From positions 1 through 24,814 of the forward strand of contig CBDUBA010000063.1 of the NCBI GenBank assembly GCA_965365275.1: a stretch of DNA of 24,814 nt. The letters run 5' to 3'. Numbering within the stretch: the first letter of the stretch is position 1; every line of letters begins with the position of its first letter. The position numbers were made by a program, and so were the translations under genes. The notes below the pieces were generated by a model. The model was given only the letters and a program-made list of their open reading frames with translations. It made no database searches and had not been told where the DNA came from. Of the stretch, positions 8,701 to 16,833 are shown piece after piece. Origin of the DNA: JAGTVG01 sp965365275. GTDB lineage: Bacteria > Bacteroidota > Bacteroidia > Cytophagales > Cyclobacteriaceae.

Positions 8701-9663
8701 TCAGACGGTTTTGCGCTGTCGTACTGCTTCAAAGAGTACAATGCCCGTACTCACCGAAACATTCATGGAATCCACAATACCCTTCATCGGTATAATAATA
8801 TTCTGGTCAGATTCTTTTAACCAGGTTGCCGACAATCCGGTGGATTCTGTTCCCATGACAATGGCCGATGGAATCTCGTAATTGATTTCCGTATAAGGTT
8901 TGGATGCCGTCAGGGCTGTACAGAAAATCTTTATTTTATTCTTCCTTAACCAATCTATTACGGCTCCGGATTCCCCGACGGCTATCTGGGTCGAAAAGAC
9001 AGCGCCCAAACTGGACCGGATTACGTTCGGGTTATATACATCGGTCCTTGTATTGCTGATGATCAATGCATCGATCCCGGCTGCATCTGCTGTTCTTAAT
9101 ATAGCCCCGAGATTTCCTGGTTTCTCTACGGCATCGACTATCAGAATCAACGGATTTACAGAAAGTTTAATCTCTTTCAGGTCATGGGCTTTAGGAACAG
9201 CCCAACCAATGACACCCTCGGTAGTTCCCCGGTAGGCCATATGTGCATAGACTTTCGGGCTGACAAAGTCCACTTCGATCTGTTCTGTGATATTATTGAA
9301 GATCAGCTTTGCTGTTTGTTGAATTCCTGATCTAGAATCAGTAACAGTTTGCTTATCCTTGGAAATTAAACTCAGGGATTTTGATCCAGATCCATTAATT
9401 AAGTCCTTCTTTTCTAATTGTCCTGCTTCACTCACATGACCGGGAGTTGAGGACTTCAAACTTCCCTGAAATAATTCTCGGCAGATGAAAAGTCTTTTAA
9501 AGGTATATCCTTCCTGGATCGCCCGTTCAACTTCTTTTTGGCCTTCGACGAGAAACAGCTTCTGTTTTCTCCGCTCCCTCGGTTTTTGCAGAAGAATTGT
9601 ATTCTTTACCTTCTGATTCTGGGTGCTGGTAATAGTCTCACAATCTTCTGAATAGTTACTCAT
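8701..9663 (-). CDS. TrmH/SpoU-family RNA 2'-O-methyltransferase
   Basis: It should transfer a methyl group from S-adenosylmethionine to a ribose 2'-OH in rRNA or tRNA. The N-terminal substrate-binding part (about 15-65, with FLVEGQKEVERA) is followed by the knotted SPOUT domain: PGNLGAILRTADAAG (182-196), IVMGTESTGLS (268-278) and the cofactor knot IPMKGIVDSMNVSVSTG (291-307). I chose the ATG at 9663 (320 aa); a TTG at 9732 would add 23 residues unlike the family N-terminus. A polar insertion rich in Ser, Lys and Gly (about residues 66-118, bases 9310-9468) lies between the two domains, longer than the usual linker. It follows higBA on the same strand with a 69-base gap and may share its transcript. 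The exact RNA target cannot be told from sequence. Confidence 0.88.
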   Translation of the reverse strand: MSNYSEDCETITSTQNQKVKNTILLQKPRERRKQKLFLVEGQKEVERAIQEGYTFKRLFICRELFQGSLKSSTPGHVSEAGQLEKKDLINGSGSKSLSLISKDKQTVTDSRSGIQQTAKLIFNNITEQIEVDFVSPKVYAHMAYRGTTEGVIGWAVPKAHDLKEIKLSVNPLILIVDAVEKPGNLGAILRTADAAGIDALIISNTRTDVYNPNVIRSSLGAVFSTQIAVGESGAVIDWLRKNKIKIFCTALTASKPYTEINYEIPSAIVMGTESTGLSATWLKESDQNIIIPMKGIVDSMNVSVSTGIVLFEAVRQRKTV

Positions 9664-9732
9664 ACATTTCTGGAACAAAGTGTGAAAAATCGGGCATAAA
9701 ACTGAATAACATCCCTCTGTATATTTAAACAA

Positions 9733-10170
9733 TCATGCACTTACCAGACCTTTTTTGATTTTTCTAATTTCTCGTTTATTCGATGACCTTTTTTCAGGTA
9801 AAAGTCTGTAAGGTTTATTAAGTGCTTCCTGGGAAACTCTAAAATGAACAGATAATTTTCTTATGGTTTCTTTTGATAAACCTTTGTGATAATTTAAGAT
9901 TTTAGATACTGTTCCCTTCGATAATCCCAGGATTTCCGCAAGATGAATTGCCTTTAAATTGTTTTCAATCATAAGTGCTTTCACCAACTCCACCGGATCA
10001 AGGTTTTTTATATACATATGATCTTTTTCCCATTTTTCAATGAGTAAAGTCAACAATTCGATCTCATCTTCGAGTTTCTCATTTTTCTCTTTAACCAGAT
10101 TTTCTAATATATCACAATAACTTTGGTATTGTTCTTCAGATTTAATTATCATGTATTTTAGAGAACTCAT
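9733..10170 (-). CDS. higA: HigA-type antitoxin with helix-turn-helix domain
   Basis: This is the antitoxin and probable autorepressor of a type II toxin-antitoxin pair. The N-terminal half (1-60) is acidic and helical, with EEQYQSYCDILENLV and LTLLIEKWEKDH, and likely wraps the toxin. A helix-turn-helix domain spans about residues 62-116, with LAEILGLSKGTVSKILN as the core. The C-terminus (127-142) is strongly basic. At 145 aa it is longer than the smallest HigA proteins but matches the two-part layout common in Bacteroidota. It lies 12 bases after the toxin stop, in the toxin-first order that is typical of higBA. The subtype call is by fold and context. Confidence 0.85.
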   Translation of the reverse strand: MSSLKYMIIKSEEQYQSYCDILENLVKEKNEKLEDEIELLTLLIEKWEKDHMYIKNLDPVELVKALMIENNLKAIHLAEILGLSKGTVSKILNYHKGLSKETIRKLSVHFRVSQEALNKPYRLLPEKRSSNKREIRKIKKGLVSA

Positions 10171-10182
10171 TTCTTGTCATTT

Positions 10183-10518
10183 TTATCCAATATCCTCAAT
10201 AATATACTGCTCATTCCTAAAGCAAATTTTGTTGTAAGCATTATGGGTACCAATCCATTTAATGAACATATGAACCTTTTTTGTCCCAAAATGATATTTA
10301 CATATCATTCGATATTTATTACCTCCTATATTAAAGACTACCCTATCTGACCCACTACCCAATAAATCAGCACTATTAAAGGTTTTTATAATATCCGATG
10401 GTTTTTCCCAATCGGCCCACTTTATTACTCCAAGCCAGATCATGAGGGATGTCTTACTCCTTGCATTATGAGCAATAAATGCCTCAATAGTCTGCTTTTT
10501 GATCAAATGTACTCTCAT
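10183..10518 (-). CDS. higB: HigB-type mRNA interferase toxin
   Basis: This is a ribosome-dependent mRNA-cleaving toxin of the RelE/HigB superfamily. The 111-aa basic protein shows the HigB pattern: start MRVHLIKK, central W..W..P.DI..TF..AD, then RVVFNIGGNKYRMICKYHF and the C-terminal FIKWIGTHNAYNKI. The conserved strand FNI.GNKYR and the THxxYxKI tail are the best hallmarks. It precedes the antitoxin gene and is preceded by a dyad that likely serves as operator. Length is normal for the family. Confidence 0.9.
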   Translation of the reverse strand: MRVHLIKKQTIEAFIAHNARSKTSLMIWLGVIKWADWEKPSDIIKTFNSADLLGSGSDRVVFNIGGNKYRMICKYHFGTKKVHMFIKWIGTHNAYNKICFRNEQYIIEDIG

Positions 10519-10526
10519 AGCTGGTT

Positions 10527-10561
10527 ACTCAAAAATACTCAAAAGTTTCACATAATGAAAC
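10527..10561 (-). promoter_or_regulatory. higBA promoter with operator-like dyad
   Basis: On the minus strand TATTTTTG (10530-10537) matches the Bacteroidota -7 consensus TAnnTTTG, 12-19 bases upstream of the toxin ATG. A perfect inverted repeat, GTTTCA and TGAAAC with a 5-base centre (10545-10561), overlaps the expected -33 region. In addition ACTCAAAA occurs twice (10527-10534 and 10537-10544), exactly 10 bases apart, one helical turn. This suggests autorepression by HigA or the HigBA complex. Confidence 0.55.
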
Positions 10562-10590
10562 CACAATGATAAAAAATTTTGAAACAAATT

Positions 10591-11196
10591 TTATATCAAA
10601 TACCCCACCCCATCATAAATAAACTTCACTGCTAAAACGAACAGAATGATACCCAATACAACATTTATATATCTCATCACCTTTGGATTGATCCTGCCTG
10701 TCTTACTTATAATTATTGCCAACACGATCTTTGAACCGACAAGGATTACATAAAAGGTGATAACAAAAGACAAGGCATGGATAAGACCAAGGTTAAAACC
10801 TTTTAAAATCGTAGGTATTCCAATCGTAATCCAGAAAATGTAAGGTCCCGGGTTCAGGAAATTAGCAATTACACCCTTTCGGATTGACCTGGCTTTAACA
10901 CCAGACCGAACATCAATCTCCTTCTTTTTAAAACTTTCAATTGCCAGGAAACCGATAAATAAGCCACCTCCCAGAGACAGTATGCCATATACTAAATCGC
11001 TGTTGGCAAACTGGTCAATTATAAAAAAGCTGATAATCACAATAGGTATATCAGTGATCAGCGGGGCAATGGCTACTTTTATTCCTTCCTTGCGCCCGTA
11101 ATTCAGGGTTTCAGATACTACAAGCGTGAAAAGTGGCCCGGGGGATAATCCTGCAGAAAGACCAAATGTAATACCGGTAATAAGATAAAAAAGCAT
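10591..11196 (-). CDS. LysE/RhtB-family exporter
   Basis: This is a predicted inner-membrane exporter of amino acids or related small molecules. The 201-aa protein has about six hydrophobic segments and the N-terminal family signature GLSAGLSPGPLFTLVVSETL (residues 12-31), including the conserved PGP. The segment ANFLNPGPYIFW (about 111-122) carries the second conserved NP motif of the family. It starts 8 bases after the stop codon of the ABC exporter gene, so the two are very likely cotranscribed. The substrate cannot be predicted from sequence. Confidence 0.88.
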   Translation of the reverse strand: MLFYLITGITFGLSAGLSPGPLFTLVVSETLNYGRKEGIKVAIAPLITDIPIVIISFFIIDQFANSDLVYGILSLGGGLFIGFLAIESFKKKEIDVRSGVKARSIRKGVIANFLNPGPYIFWITIGIPTILKGFNLGLIHALSFVITFYVILVGSKIVLAIIISKTGRINPKVMRYINVVLGIILFVLAVKFIYDGVGYLI

Positions 11197-11204
11197 CCTT
11201 TAAA

Positions 11205-12941
11205 CTATATTCTCGCCTGATAAGTATACAGGTCGTAATACCGGCCTTTTAGATCTATTAGTTCATCATGTGTGCCTCTTTCGGCTATTTTGCCATTTTC
11301 CACTACCAGGATCTGATCGGCCTGACGAATAGTACTGAGCCTGTGGGCGATTACAATTGTTGTTCTTCCATGCATAAGCTGTGCAAGACTATCCTGGATA
11401 AAGGCCTCACTTTCTGTATCCAGGTTTGAAGTCGCTTCATCCAATATCAATATCCTTGGATTCGCCAGTATAGCGCGTGCTATAGCCACACGCTGCCGCT
11501 GTCCGCCTGATAATTTCACACCTCGCTCACCTATTAAAGTATCCAGCCCATCTTCAAACCGATCGGTGAATTCACTAACATGAGCAGCCTTAACAGCATG
11601 AAGAAGTTCTTCCTTACTGGCATCAGGCCGGGGGAAAAGAATATTTTCACGTATCGTCCCTTCAAACAGAAAATCATCCTGCATAACAACTCCAAGCTGT
11701 GCCCGATAACTGTCCAGGGTAACTGTTGAAAGATCTTCTCCGTCAATTGAGATGGTTCCTTCCTGGGGAATCAGAAAGGAGGCTGATAATCCGGCTATGG
11801 TGGTTTTGCCGGAACCAGAACTACCCACAAGTGCGGTAACCGAACCCGCAGGGCAATCAAACGATATATCTTCAATCACTTTGTTGCCTTTCTCATACGA
11901 AAATCCGACCTCTGAGAATTTCACATCACCCTGTATTTTTGGAATAGTGACCTTTCTCTTGGGATCATCAATTTCACGGTCTTCGCTGATTAATTCCTCT
12001 GTCCGGTCAAGTCCGGCCAAACCCTCTGTGATCTGGCTGCCGATATTACTCATTTGTACTATTGGCGCGATCATAAATCCCAGGTAGAGTGTAAATGCAA
12101 AAAAGTCACCAACTGTCATATCACCCTCTATGATCATATATCCGCTGATGGCCATTATGCCCACAGTGGCAAGTCCCAGTAGTAGAGTGGCTGAACTGGT
12201 GACCAGGCTGGTGGAGGTAAGACTTTTTTTTACATTTCTGAAAATTTTCTCTACCCCGTCAGAAAAAGTATTGATCTCCTGCTTTTCTGCATTAAAACCC
12301 TTAATGATCCGTATACCTCCAAGAGATTCTGTCAGCCTGCCGGTAACATCAGCGTTTATCTTTCGCCTTTCCCGGAATATCGGCCGGATATAAGCAAAAG
12401 CTTTCAATGAAATAAATCCAAAAATGGCCAGAGGAATGACAACATATAGTGTCAGTAAAGGGCTAATATTTATTAATAATACCAGGGCCACAATTGAGGT
12501 CAGTACACCTCCAAACAGCTGAACAAGCCCGGTCCCGACCAGGTTACGAACCCCTTCCACATCGGTCATGATCCGGGAAACGAGTTCGCCTGATTTTGTA
12601 TTATCGAAAAACCTGACAGGTAAATAAATTACATGTTGCTGGACTTGAGACCTCAATTTAGCGATCAGGTGTTGTGCTTCGACACTCAGTATCCTTGTAA
12701 GGAAAAAAGAACTTGTGGATTGTATAATAATGGCGCCGGAAACACCCAGAAGAAGTATCTTCATGAATTCCAGATCACCCTTGGCTATAACTTCATCGAT
12801 CAGGTATTTTGAAGCACCCGGAAGCACCAAGCCTGAGAGCCGGTTAATAACAATTAAGAACATTCCAAATAATAACAACCGTCGTCGTGGCCAGATAATG
12901 GTACGGAAAACTTTTTTTAACGATGCACGATAATTTGCCAT
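11205..12941 (-). CDS. MsbA-like ABC exporter (fused permease and ATPase)
   Basis: This is a homodimeric type-IV ABC exporter half-transporter for lipids, drugs or peptides. The membrane domain (about residues 15-310) has six predicted helices. The ATPase domain has Walker A GSSGSGKT (373-380), Q-loop Gln421, signature LSGGQ (477-481), Walker B ILILDE (497-502) and switch His533, all intact. The 578-aa length is typical of MsbA, BmrA and similar proteins. It is first in a two-gene unit with the LysE-type exporter and is divergent from ccoI with a 193-base gap. Which compound is exported cannot be told; a role as the lipid A flippase is possible but not shown. Confidence 0.9.
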   Translation of the reverse strand: MANYRASLKKVFRTIIWPRRRLLLFGMFLIVINRLSGLVLPGASKYLIDEVIAKGDLEFMKILLLGVSGAIIIQSTSSFFLTRILSVEAQHLIAKLRSQVQQHVIYLPVRFFDNTKSGELVSRIMTDVEGVRNLVGTGLVQLFGGVLTSIVALVLLINISPLLTLYVVIPLAIFGFISLKAFAYIRPIFRERRKINADVTGRLTESLGGIRIIKGFNAEKQEINTFSDGVEKIFRNVKKSLTSTSLVTSSATLLLGLATVGIMAISGYMIIEGDMTVGDFFAFTLYLGFMIAPIVQMSNIGSQITEGLAGLDRTEELISEDREIDDPKRKVTIPKIQGDVKFSEVGFSYEKGNKVIEDISFDCPAGSVTALVGSSGSGKTTIAGLSASFLIPQEGTISIDGEDLSTVTLDSYRAQLGVVMQDDFLFEGTIRENILFPRPDASKEELLHAVKAAHVSEFTDRFEDGLDTLIGERGVKLSGGQRQRVAIARAILANPRILILDEATSNLDTESEAFIQDSLAQLMHGRTTIVIAHRLSTIRQADQILVVENGKIAERGTHDELIDLKGRYYDLYTYQARI

Positions 12942-13021
12942 ATAATAGATTATTTACTACTTGCGATATGCATGAATCAAAGTGAAACAGAATCTGCAAA
13001 GTAATTCAATTTCTATCAGGT

Positions 13022-13050
13022 AATAACATCATCAGTGGATAAATGTTATT
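13022..13050. promoter_or_regulatory. Inverted repeat in the ABC exporter/ccoI divergent gap
   Basis: Perfect 8-bp arms AATAACAT and ATGTTATT are separated by 13 bases and sit about 85-113 bases upstream of ccoI. It could be an operator for either direction; AT-rich chance is also possible. Confidence 0.25.
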
Positions 13051-13134
13051 TTTCATAGGGATTAATTAAAAATGGTTTAAAATATACTATGATCGGCGTT
13101 TTTCAAGTACTTTTAAACTTTCAGGAATGAACCG

Positions 13135-15585
13135 ATGGGAAAAATTACATCTGAAGAAAAGAAAAAAGCAGCTACGGAGATCATTTGTTTTCATTGCGGT
13201 GACCTTTGCAGGGAAGATCATGTGATTTTTGAAGAAAAAGACTTCTGTTGTAATGGTTGTAAAACAGTCTATGAGATATTAAAAGAAAATGATCTCTGCA
13301 ATTATTATGATCTTGAAAATAGCCCGGGGATCACATTAAAGAGCAGGGATTTTGGTGATAAATACAATTACCTGGATAATTCAGAGATCCAGGAACAAGT
13401 CTTGGATTTCAAGGATGGAAATACTGCTAAAGTGAATTTCTATATTCCTGTAATTCATTGTTCCTCCTGTATATGGCTCCTGGAGAACCTTTATAAACTT
13501 AAGGAAGGAATACGCTATTCCAGGGTTAATTTTACTAAGAAAGAAGTCTACATAGATTTTAACCCCAATGAAATAAGCCTGAAGGAAGTGGTCATGACCT
13601 TATCTACCTTAGGGTATGAACCTTTTATCAGCCTGGAACAGGAAGAAAAAAAGACCAGGAAATCAATTAACCGCAGTCTGATCATTAAGATCGGTGTAGC
13701 TGGTTTCAGTTTCGGTAATATCATGCTCCTGAGCTTCCCGGAGTATTTCGGCTTTGAAGGAATCGATGATGTCCTTATCCGGAAATTCATTCTCTGGTTG
13801 AATGTCCTCCTGTCCCTTCCTGTGGTTTTTTATTGCAGTACTGATTATTTTAAATCAGCTTATGCCGGATTGAAACAAAAATATATCAATATTGATGTGC
13901 CGATCTCACTGGGCATTATAACACTCTTCGTGGTAAGCTTCTCTCATGTCATATTCAATCTGGGTCCGGGTTATTTCGATTCACTGGCTGGCCTCCTGTT
14001 CTTTTTGTTGATTGGCAGGTGGGTTCAGAACAAAACCTATGAGGGTTTATCATTTGAAAGAGACTACCGGTCTTATTTCCCGCTTGCCGTGAATCGTCTC
14101 GAAAATGAAAAGGAAGAAGCGGTTCCCGTTAAAAATCTTAAAAAATCCGATATTATCAGGGTGAGGAATGGGGAGATCATCCCGGCCGATAGTATTCTTC
14201 TAAGTAAGGAGGCGAATATTGATTATAGTTTTGTAACCGGTGAATCCGATGCGGTTCAAAAGAAAAAGGATGACCTGATCTATGCCGGTGGTCGCCAGGC
14301 AGGGCCTTCGGTTCTATTGCAGGTGCAAAAACCTGTTTCACAGAGTTACCTAACCCAATTATGGAATAATGAAGCCTTCAAGAAAGAGGAAAACAGCGAG
14401 TTTGAAAGTCTTGTAAACAGGATCAGTAAATATTTTACCATTTCTGTTCTTTTCATCGCATTGACTGGATTATCCATATGGCTGGCCATCGACATGGATA
14501 AAGCCTGGTTTGTATTTACAGCAGTGTTGATCGTTGCATGCCCCTGTGCTTTGTCATTATCAACCCCCTTTACCCTGGGTAATACTATGAATGTGTTTGG
14601 CAGGAATCACCTCTATCTTAAAAATACCCTGGTCATTGAAAAGTTGACCCATGTCTCACATATCGTATTTGACAAAACCGGAACCCTGACAGAAAATTAT
14701 TCCGGTCGTATAACATATGAAGGTAAGCCATTAACTAAGAATGAAAGTACCTGGGTGACAGGCCTTGCCTCAAATTCCACTCATCCACTGAGTCGGAAAC
14801 TAATAAAGCAACAGGACCTATCCGAATTTTCCTTATCGGAAATAAAAAATTACCAGGAAATCAGGGGTAAAGGAATACAGGGTGAAGTGGACGGGCATCA
14901 TATAAAGATTGGTTCACTTCAATTTTTGAATGGGAAAACCCCGGCATTTAATCTCATCTCTGCCAGTGAAAAAGAAGGTACCAGTGCCTTTATTTCTGTT
15001 GATGGGGAAATTAAAGGTGCCTTCAGAATTAGCAATGTTTACAGGAAGAATATCAAGCGATTAATTAAGAATCTGTCTGACAGGTATAAGTTCAGTGTAT
15101 TATCCGGTGATCACGAAGGAGAAAAGGAGGCCCTTGAGAAAATATTCCCGCGTAATACATCCATGTTCTTCAACCAGAAACCGGAAGATAAGTTAAAATA
15201 CATAAACACCTTACAGGAAAAAGGAGAGGATGTTTTAATGCTGGGTGATGGCCTGAATGATGCAGGTGCTCTGGTGAAGAGCAATACTGGAATTGCAGTT
15301 ACAGAGGACATTACCTCATTTACTCCTGCAAGTGATGCCATACTGGATGCTGAAAGGTTATCAGACCTTGACAGCTTCCTTCGGTTCTCGGTAACATCCA
15401 GAAAGATCATATATCTCAGTTTTGTTATCTCTCTCCTGTACAATATTATTGGAATGGGTTTTGCGATTTTCGGTAAGTTAACGCCCATTATAGCTGCTAT
15501 CCTTATGCCGGCAAGCAGCATATCCGTTGTATTTTTTGCTACCTTTGCCGTTAATACTATGGCCAAAATCAGAAAATTGATCTAA
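13135..15585 (+). CDS. ccoI: Copper-transporting P1B-type ATPase for cbb3 assembly
   Basis: CcoI (FixI) moves copper across the inner membrane for insertion into the cbb3 oxidase. The N-terminus has a Cys-rich metal-binding module (Cys18, 21, 25, 38, 39, 42), then a heavy-metal-associated domain with CSSC at 109-112. Membrane helices follow, with actuator motif TGES (368-371), the ion-binding CPC at 469-471, phosphorylation motif DKTGTLT (513-519), the STHPLS block and the hinge GDGLNDAGAL near 702-711. All catalytic motifs are intact; 816 aa is usual for Bacteroidota CcoI with the extra Cys-rich module. Its stop codon shares its last base with the ccoS start (TAATG), so the two are translationally coupled. 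The nearby ccoS and oxidase genes make the CcoI call firm over a general copper ATPase. Confidence 0.92.
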   Translation: MGKITSEEKKKAATEIICFHCGDLCREDHVIFEEKDFCCNGCKTVYEILKENDLCNYYDLENSPGITLKSRDFGDKYNYLDNSEIQEQVLDFKDGNTAKVNFYIPVIHCSSCIWLLENLYKLKEGIRYSRVNFTKKEVYIDFNPNEISLKEVVMTLSTLGYEPFISLEQEEKKTRKSINRSLIIKIGVAGFSFGNIMLLSFPEYFGFEGIDDVLIRKFILWLNVLLSLPVVFYCSTDYFKSAYAGLKQKYINIDVPISLGIITLFVVSFSHVIFNLGPGYFDSLAGLLFFLLIGRWVQNKTYEGLSFERDYRSYFPLAVNRLENEKEEAVPVKNLKKSDIIRVRNGEIIPADSILLSKEANIDYSFVTGESDAVQKKKDDLIYAGGRQAGPSVLLQVQKPVSQSYLTQLWNNEAFKKEENSEFESLVNRISKYFTISVLFIALTGLSIWLAIDMDKAWFVFTAVLIVACPCALSLSTPFTLGNTMNVFGRNHLYLKNTLVIEKLTHVSHIVFDKTGTLTENYSGRITYEGKPLTKNESTWVTGLASNSTHPLSRKLIKQQDLSEFSLSEIKNYQEIRGKGIQGEVDGHHIKIGSLQFLNGKTPAFNLISASEKEGTSAFISVDGEIKGAFRISNVYRKNIKRLIKNLSDRYKFSVLSGDHEGEKEALEKIFPRNTSMFFNQKPEDKLKYINTLQEKGEDVLMLGDGLNDAGALVKSNTGIAVTEDITSFTPASDAILDAERLSDLDSFLRFSVTSRKIIYLSFVISLLYNIIGMGFAIFGKLTPIIAAILMPASSISVVFFATFAVNTMAKIRKLI

Positions 15586-15761
15586 TGTCTGTTATCATTC
15601 TGCTTATAATCTTCAGTGTAATTGTAGCCACGGCTTTTCTTATTGCATTTATTTGGGCAGTCCGTTCCGGCCAGTATGACGATACCAAATCTCCTTCAGT
15701 CAGGATGCTGTTTGATGAGGAAACAACAGAAAAGGACAAAAACAACCAGAGTAAAAAGTAA
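15585..15761 (+). CDS. ccoS: Cbb3 oxidase assembly protein CcoS
   Basis: CcoS is a small membrane protein needed for cofactor insertion (haem b and copper) into cbb3 oxidase. The 58-aa frame begins at the ATG that overlaps the ccoI stop by one base. It has one membrane helix (about residues 3-25, ending FIWAVRSGQY) and the family hallmark GQYDD followed by SPSVRMLFD (36-44), then a charged tail rich in Lys, Asn and Gln. Overlap with ccoI and the conserved GQYDD block make the call strong in spite of the small size. Confidence 0.92.
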   Translation: MSVIILLIIFSVIVATAFLIAFIWAVRSGQYDDTKSPSVRMLFDEETTEKDKNNQSKK

Positions 15762-15764
15762 ACT

Positions 15765-15974
15765 ATGCCAATGTCAATAGATACCTTACGGTTAGGTCAC
15801 CGTTATATTCTTAAGAATTATGGAGAGACCACAGAATTCGAATTAATTCGTATCGAGGATGAAGATGATTACATAATTCGCGACCTGAACAGTCTTGAAG
15901 TCTATAATTTGAGGGTGTTAATTGAATATGGCAAAGGCAAGGATTATGATCTTTACGAAATGGATGAAGATTAG
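15765..15974 (+). CDS. Small acidic protein in the ccoI-ccoS unit
   Basis: I do not recognise a named family. The 69-aa protein (or 67 aa from the second ATG at 15771) is strongly acidic at its end (YDLYEMDED), has no membrane segment, and alternates charged and hydrophobic residues as in a small beta-sheet domain: LRLGHRYILKNYG, FELIRIEDEDDYIIRDL, and VYNLRVLIEYGKGKDY. The pattern resembles a short SH3-like barrel, but that is inference. It begins 3 bases after the ccoS stop, so it is surely on the same transcript. That position suggests a cytoplasmic helper or a simple passenger. Real coding is supported by the tight spacing and lack of any competing frame. Confidence 0.75.
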   Translation: MPMSIDTLRLGHRYILKNYGETTEFELIRIEDEDDYIIRDLNSLEVYNLRVLIEYGKGKDYDLYEMDED

Positions 15975-16007
15975 AAATTTTAAGTGACCCAATAGATGAA
16001 TATTGCC

Positions 16008-16475
16008 CTAAAACTGTTGCGGCATATCATCCATTTTATGATCCCTCTTCATATACCCGTCTACAGAAAACCGGCCTGGTCCCCAGATCAGATAAAAGAT
16101 CAATAATACGAACATAATAACTGAAAAGGTCAGATCGGAAAATACACTGAAGAAACCTTTATCTGCAAGGCAACAATATATTGATCCGAAAAATACAGGC
16201 AGTTGAAAGATAATGGCAATACGTGTGATCAGACCAATGGCAATCAAAATACCACCGACCAGGTATGTGAAGGCTACATGATGCTCAACGATAAAAGTCC
16301 ATCCGGAGATCTTACTATTATCCAGGATTTGTATCAGGGCCTCAGGATTGTGAATAAAATAAATCCCCTTTATAAATATGGCTATCCCCAGGAATACCCT
16401 GATAATGTCCATCCAACCCGGATGATGCATATCAATAAACTCTTTAAATGATTTTACTTGATCTGTATAATTCAT
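16008..16475 (-). CDS. DoxX-family membrane protein
   Basis: The 155-aa protein has four hydrophobic segments and fits the DoxX-like family. It starts with a short amphipathic stretch, then MDIIRVFLGIAIFIKGIYFI with the conserved R near the first helix, TYLVGGILIAIGLITRIA in the second half, and a last helix ending LIWGPGRFSVDGYM, which carries the family-typical GPGR.S.D block. Functions vary across the family (quinone oxidation, redox, membrane integrity), so no precise role is given. It is the only minus-strand gene inside the cbb3 region and lies convergent to the ccoI-ccoS unit with a 33-base gap. Confidence 0.82.
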   Translation of the reverse strand: MNYTDQVKSFKEFIDMHHPGWMDIIRVFLGIAIFIKGIYFIHNPEALIQILDNSKISGWTFIVEHHVAFTYLVGGILIAIGLITRIAIIFQLPVFFGSIYCCLADKGFFSVFSDLTFSVIMFVLLIFYLIWGPGRFSVDGYMKRDHKMDDMPQQF

Positions 16476-16488
16476 GATGTTGGTCTTT

Positions 16489-16503
16489 AATTGTATAACA
16501 ATT
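16489..16503. promoter_or_regulatory. Palindrome just upstream of the DoxX gene
   Basis: A perfect dyad AATTGT/ACAATT with a 3-base centre lies 14-28 bases upstream of the DoxX start codon, where a repressor could block initiation. No regulator gene is adjacent, so binding is only inferred. Confidence 0.35.
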
Positions 16504-16504
16504 C

Positions 16505-16833
16505 ACAATAAAAAAAAGTGCCCGGTACTTTCATTTCGAATCCCGTGCGTGGATACCCAACCATTACCCTGAGCTGTGTTCAAGATGCGAATATCGAACC
16601 ACTAGTGCTGAATTTAAATCCGTGGATTTGGTTGGTCATGAAATCCCTTAATCAATGTCCGAATACGGAAAGGGAGAATCCAAATCCTACGTATGTCTAA
16701 ATCAGGGATGTATAATTCTCACAACTCATTCAGAATAAGGGCATTTTAACAAAGTCAACCTTGGACAAGGAATTGAACATTCTGGTTTATTTGTTATTTT
16801 TGGAGGTCCTGACTATATAAAAAGAACACGTTA
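16505..16833. other. Non-coding island of unlike composition before the hydrolase gene
   Basis: The 358-base gap between the DoxX gene and the alpha/beta hydrolase has no convincing gene. Bases about 16517-16700 are richer in GC than the flanks and hold repeated short inverse matches: GGATTTGG (16624-16631) with CCAAATCC (16680-16687), CCAACC (16558-16563) with GGTTGG (16630-16635), and the tight dyad AAATCC/GGATTT with a 2-base centre near 16617-16630. A 60-codon frame on the plus strand crosses it but starts at GTG and looks like no known protein. It could be a decayed element or a structured RNA. The last 130 bases are plain AT-rich sequence. Confidence 0.4.

Noticed and set aside
8900..9235. 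111-codon plus-strand frame opposite the TrmH-like gene
   Set aside because: It mirrors the conserved SPOUT domain of the minus-strand gene, so it is a shadow.
9664..9732. Longer TrmH start at a TTG codon
   Set aside because: The extra 23 residues are unlike the family N-terminus and extend right up to the higA stop; the ATG at 9663 gives a normal beginning.
11752..12393. Plus-strand frames inside the ABC exporter gene
   Set aside because: They lie opposite conserved ATPase and membrane-domain motifs of a firm gene and have no family features of their own.
16530..16560. tRNA-like T-loop (TTCGAATCCCG)
   Set aside because: The bases on either side of the loop do not form a five-pair stem, and no anticodon or acceptor arm is found around it.
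16518..16700. 60-codon plus-strand frame in the gap before the hydrolase
   Set aside because: It begins at GTG, has no recognised domain and overlaps inverted matches. Coding cannot be supported.
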